Below are positions 6,277 through 9,089 of a stretch of DNA of 9,089 bases, one piece after another. The DNA comes from an uncultured Synergistales bacterium (GTDB lineage: Bacteria > Synergistota > Synergistia > Synergistales > Aminobacteriaceae). The stretch's first letter is position 1. Every line of letters starts with the position of its first letter. The notes below the pieces were generated by a model. It had not been told where the DNA came from. It searched no databases and worked only from the letters and a program-made list of their open reading frames with translations. A program made the translations under genes and the position numbers. Where the stretch lies: positions 1 through 9,089 of the forward strand of contig CALFXN010000181.1 of the NCBI GenBank assembly GCA_937957815.1. Direction: 5' to 3'.

Positions 6277-7794
6277 TCAGTCTTTCAGCGTGAGATTGCC
6301 GAGGTAGTTGATCTGGCCGTCACAGAGATCTTCGACACCGACGAGATTTTTCCGGGCGCCGTAAAGTTCGCTCGGTACGACGAGCGGGACGATCGGGCGA
6401 AGTTCGACGAGCCTGTCCCAGATCTTTGCGAGATGCGTCGTCCGCTCCGTCGCATCGACGACAGCCTGTTCCCTGTCAAGTTCTCCGTCTACGACGGAGT
6501 CCTTGAGCAGCGCCCAATTGTTCGATCCGATGCTCGACGAATGAAACAGGGATCTCCACCAGTTCCCCGCGTCGCGCGTGGTCTGCATGCCCCATTGGCT
6601 GATATAGAGATCGTGATCGGTCCCGTTCATTTTCGTGTTGAAGGATCCCGACTCGAAGACCTGGATATTGACCTTGATGCCGACCTGCGCGAGCATCGAT
6701 TGGATAACGGTCGCGCCATTCACGCGATCCTGAAAATTCCCCGTCCAGAGACTCAAAGTCAATCCGTCAGGGTATCCGGCCTCGGCCAGAAGCTTCTTCG
6801 CCTTGGCCTGGTCGAACGGAGTGATTGCGGCCTTTGCGGGCAAGAACGTGCTCGCGGGGACGAGCGGCCCTGCGGGCGCCGTGAATTTGCCCTGATAGAC
6901 GACCGCGCCGTAGGCCTCCCTGTTGATCGCGAGGTCGATCGCGAGCCGCACGCGGCCATCGTCGAGCGGTTTTTTCTGCGTATTCATGCCCAGGTAGAGA
7001 AGGCGGAGCCCCTGTCCCATAACGACCTTGACGTTGGAAGACGAGTTCAGCCGTTCGTAGTCACTCGCAGGCACGGCGTAGATCATATCGGCTTTTCCGG
7101 TTTCCAGCGCGATGACCCGACTGCTGTCGTCGGGCAGAACAATGAAAATCAGATCGTTGAAAGCCGGTTTTTTTCCGTGATAGTCCTGAAAGGTCGTCAG
7201 TTCAACCCGCTCGCCTTTCACCCAGCTCTTGAACCGAAAGGCTCCCGTACCGACGGGGTTCCGGAAATATTCTTTTCCGCCCTCTTCCACGGCTCTTTTG
7301 CTGAAGATGCTCGCGTAGGGGTGCTTCATCGATTCGAGCCAGCCGCCCACAGGACCGCGGGTCTTCACGATCACCGTGTATTTGTCGATGATCTGGAACC
7401 CCTCGGGATCAATGTACTTGCCCGAAGATCCGGCATGCACGGAGGTCGTCGCGGCGCGTTTGAGGGAAAAGACCACGTCGTCGGCCGTCAGCTCATCTCC
7501 GTTGTGGAACTTTACGCCCTTCCTGAGATGGAACCTGTACGTCTGCGGATCCACGATCTCCCAGCGTTCCGCCAATACGGGCACAAGCTGTTTGGTTTTG
7601 CCGTCCACGGTCACAAGCGGCTCGTTGATATGTTTTGCGACAGAGAACGACATCGTATCTGTGGCCTGGTGCGGATCGAGGCTTTTGGCGTCGCCCGGAA
7701 GGCCGACCGTCAGCGTTTCGAGCCCCTTCGCGAACCCGGTGGAAGCGACACTCAGAAGAAGCAGTGCGAGCAGTGCGAGCACGTTTCTCTTCAT
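6277..7794 (-). CDS. ABC transporter substrate-binding protein, family 5 (copy 2)
   Basis: Also 505 residues, this paralogue keeps the signal peptide MKRNVLALLALLLLSVASTG with cleavage after GFA, and the same landmarks: LDPHQATDT (39-47), AERWEIVDPQTYRFHLRKGV (75-94), FHNGDELTADD (96-106), NPVGTGAFRFKSWVKGERVE and WGMQTTRDAGNWW. It would bind a peptide-like ligand in the periplasm. Compared with copy 1 it has one residue fewer after LKRAA and one extra Asp at the end. Lysine, asparagine and AT-ending codons look more frequent than in copies 1 and 3, so it may be the most drifted copy or of different origin. The ribosome site AAAGGAGA lies nine bases before the ATG. A 118-bp gap separates it from copy 3 and 45 bp from copy 1. 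Ligand unknown; differences in the pocket between the copies suggest different specificities. Confidence 0.95.
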   Translation of the reverse strand: MKRNVLALLALLLLSVASTGFAKGLETLTVGLPGDAKSLDPHQATDTMSFSVAKHINEPLVTVDGKTKQLVPVLAERWEIVDPQTYRFHLRKGVKFHNGDELTADDVVFSLKRAATTSVHAGSSGKYIDPEGFQIIDKYTVIVKTRGPVGGWLESMKHPYASIFSKRAVEEGGKEYFRNPVGTGAFRFKSWVKGERVELTTFQDYHGKKPAFNDLIFIVLPDDSSRVIALETGKADMIYAVPASDYERLNSSSNVKVVMGQGLRLLYLGMNTQKKPLDDGRVRLAIDLAINREAYGAVVYQGKFTAPAGPLVPASTFLPAKAAITPFDQAKAKKLLAEAGYPDGLTLSLWTGNFQDRVNGATVIQSMLAQVGIKVNIQVFESGSFNTKMNGTDHDLYISQWGMQTTRDAGNWWRSLFHSSSIGSNNWALLKDSVVDGELDREQAVVDATERTTHLAKIWDRLVELRPIVPLVVPSELYGARKNLVGVEDLCDGQINYLGNLTLKD

Positions 7795-7819
7795 ATCGGA
7801 CTCTCCTTTCGCGGATGTT
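7795..7819 (-). repeat. Conserved SBP leader, copy 2
   Basis: AACATCCGCGAAAGGAGAGT precedes the ATG of copy 2 and matches the leader at 6232-6257 except for one base and one indel. It carries the ribosome-binding site. I see no clear promoter boxes in the rest of the 7820-7912 gap. Confidence 0.8.
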
Positions 7820-7875
7820 TGTATCCTCTCTCCTGCGTTCTCTTTCCGACATCTTCCGTTTCGGGGCTTCGGATC

Positions 7876-7895
7876 GCGGGGGGCTTTCCCCTCGC
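7876..7895 (-). terminator. Possible weak hairpin after SBP copy 3
   Basis: The minus strand reads GCGAGGGG AAAG CCCCCCGC, an 8-bp stem with one A/C mismatch and a 4-base loop, 17 bp beyond the stop of copy 3. No T-run follows, so this could be partial termination, an RNA 3'-end stabiliser between SBP genes, or chance in GC-rich DNA. Confidence 0.35.
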
Positions 7896-7912
7896 GGTCC
7901 CGAGCGGGTGCG

Positions 7913-9044
7913 TCAGTCCTTCAGCGTGAGGTTTCCGAGGTAGTTCAGGCGGCCGTCGTAGAATTCCTCGAGGCCGACGAGATCCTTCCTCGCGCCGTAG
8001 AGTTCGTTCGGAACCGCGAGGGAGACGAACGGATGCAGCGTGTCGAGCCGGTTCCAGATCTTCTGGAACAGCTCGGTCCGCTTCGCATCGTCGACGGTCG
8101 AGTTGACCGCGTCGAGCCCCTCGTCGACTTCCTTGTCCCTGAGCACGGTCCAGTTCGTCGAGCCGACGCTCGCCGAGTGGAAGAGCGAAAGCCAGAACTG
8201 GCCCGCGTCGCGGTTCGTCTGCATACCCCACGTGCTGATGATCATGTCCTGTTCGTTCGTCTTGACCTTCGTGTCGAACACGCCGGACTCGAAGACCTGG
8301 ATGTTGACCGTAATCCCGACCTGCGCGAGCATCGACTGGATGACCGTCGCGCCGTTGACGCGGTCCTGGAAGTTGCTGATCCACAGGTTCACGGTCAGGC
8401 CCTTCGGATATCCGGCCTCGGCGAGAAGCGCCTTCGCCTTCGCGGGATCGTAGGGATAGGGTTTCGCGTCCTTCGGCGAGAAGGTACTCGCGGGGACGAG
8501 CGGACCGACGGGCTGCGCCGATTTCTTCTGGAACACGATCGCGTCGTAGGCTTCCTTGTTGATCGCGTATTCGATCGCGAGACGCACGCGCGGGTCGTCG
8601 AGCGGCTTCCTCTGCGTGTTCATTCCGAGGTAGATCAGGCCGAGCCCGGGGGCCTTGAAGGCCTTCGCGCCCGCGGACGCGTCGAGCCTGTCGAAGTCGG
8701 TCGGCGGCAGCGCGTAGATCATGTCGACCTTTCCGGTCTCGAGCGCGATGACGCGGCTGCTGTCGTCGGGCAGGACGACGATGTTGAAGTTCTTGAACGC
8801 GGGCTTCTTCCCGTGGTAGTCGTCGAACGCGGCGAGTTCCATGCGCTCGCCCTTGACCCAGCTCTTGAACCTGAAGGCGCCGGTTCCGACGGGGTTCCGG
8901 AAGTATTCCTTCCCGCCCTCCTCGACGGCCTTCCTGCTGAAAATGCTCGCGTACGGGTGCTTCATGGATTCGAGCCAGCCGCCGACGGGGCCCCGCGTCC
9001 TGACGATCAGCGTGTATTTGTCGATGATCTTGAAGCCGTCGGTG
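7913..9044 (-). CDS. ABC transporter substrate-binding protein, family 5 (copy 3, 5' end missing)
   Basis: About 376 C-terminal residues remain of a third SBP_bac_5 paralogue. It begins at TDGFKIIDKY, which aligns with about residue 131 of copy 1, so the signal peptide and about 130 residues are lost. The kept part has NPVGTGAFRFKSWVKGER, LPDDSSRVIALETGKVDMIY, YLGMNTQRKPLDDPRVRLA, NGATVIQSMLAQVGITVNIQ and WGMQTNRDAGQFW, and ends in NLTLKD like copy 2. The internal Met at 8965 (MKHPYAS) is not a real start, since the homologous frame continues upstream to 9044. The loss is an assembly end: the next bases are sequencing adapter. The gene is the most upstream seen on this strand, and the operon probably begins beyond the contig. 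Confidence 0.94.
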
Positions 9045-9089
9045 AGATCGGAAGAGCGTCGTGTAGGGAAAGAGTGTAGATCTCGGTGG
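9045..9089. other. Illumina TruSeq adapter contamination, not genomic
   Basis: From AGATCGGAAGAGC (9045-9057) to the window end, the 45 bases match the reverse complement of the Illumina universal (P5 side) adapter as I know it, including GTGTAGGGAAAGAGTGTAG. The homology of SBP copy 3 with its paralogues stops exactly at 9044. In plus-strand translation the junction gives the well-known contaminant peptide EIGRASCRERV. These bases should be trimmed. Confidence 0.97.

Noticed and set aside
7820..7875. Promoter for SBP copy 2 with a GATACA-like -10 box
   Set aside because: No -35 box at acceptable spacing could be found.
4831..7929. A 1032-residue plus-strand ORF opposite the SBP genes
   Set aside because: It is the antisense shadow of two GC-rich SBP genes. 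It is dominated by Arg, Asp, Val and Glu, shows no domain, and repeats itself only because the genes beneath are paralogues.
7376..9079. A 567-residue plus-strand ORF
   Set aside because: It is antisense to SBP copies 2 and 3 and ends inside the adapter with GRASCRERV.
1..9089. CRISPR array, tRNA, rRNA, insertion sequence or phage genes
   Set aside because: No direct-repeat array, cloverleaf, transposase motif or phage protein was seen on either strand.

Overview
The window looks like a bacterial contig end, probably from an amino-acid- or peptide-degrading anaerobe. The DNA is GC-rich. The peptide-binding proteins have ordinary Sec signal peptides without a lipobox cysteine, which suits a diderm with a periplasm. 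Peptide-binding proteins, an M24 peptidase, an M20 amidohydrolase and a UroD-like protein together remind me of Synergistota. That placement is inference from gene content and protein style, not from a marker gene.

Layout. Positions 1-131 are a gene-free leader with two short odd palindromes. A plus-strand gene (132-1181) encodes an exported, probably membrane-anchored protein of unknown function. It converges on a minus-strand cluster, and a perfect 24-bp inverted repeat (1198-1253) in the gap probably acts as a two-way terminator. Everything from 1275 to 9044 lies on the minus strand. In transcription order it holds a 5'-truncated family-5 substrate-binding protein (SBP) gene, two complete SBP paralogues of 505 residues each, an M24 Xaa-Pro-type peptidase, an M20D amidohydrolase and a UroD-superfamily protein. 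Gaps are 28 to 118 bp, so one operon or two overlapping transcription units is plausible. Each complete minus-strand gene has a Shine-Dalgarno sequence.

How the genes may work together (inference). The SBPs would capture peptides or related oligomers in the periplasm. The M24 enzyme would cleave X-Pro bonds in the cytoplasm and the M20D enzyme would release N-acyl or amide-linked amino acids. The UroD-like protein is not canonical HemE. It resembles the corrinoid methyltransferase branch but has His where that branch has a zinc-ligand Cys. No ABC permease or ATPase gene is present, so the SBPs must use transporter parts encoded upstream of the contig end or elsewhere.

Data quality. The last 45 bases (9045-9089) are Illumina TruSeq adapter, not genome. 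The third SBP gene is therefore cut by the assembly, and any protein predicted across this end is artefactual. I do not see a clearly new biological system. The best leads are a perfect 21-bp inverted repeat inside the M24 gene, competing hairpins in front of the M24 gene, the SBP triplication with a conserved leader, and the altered metal motif of the UroD-like protein.
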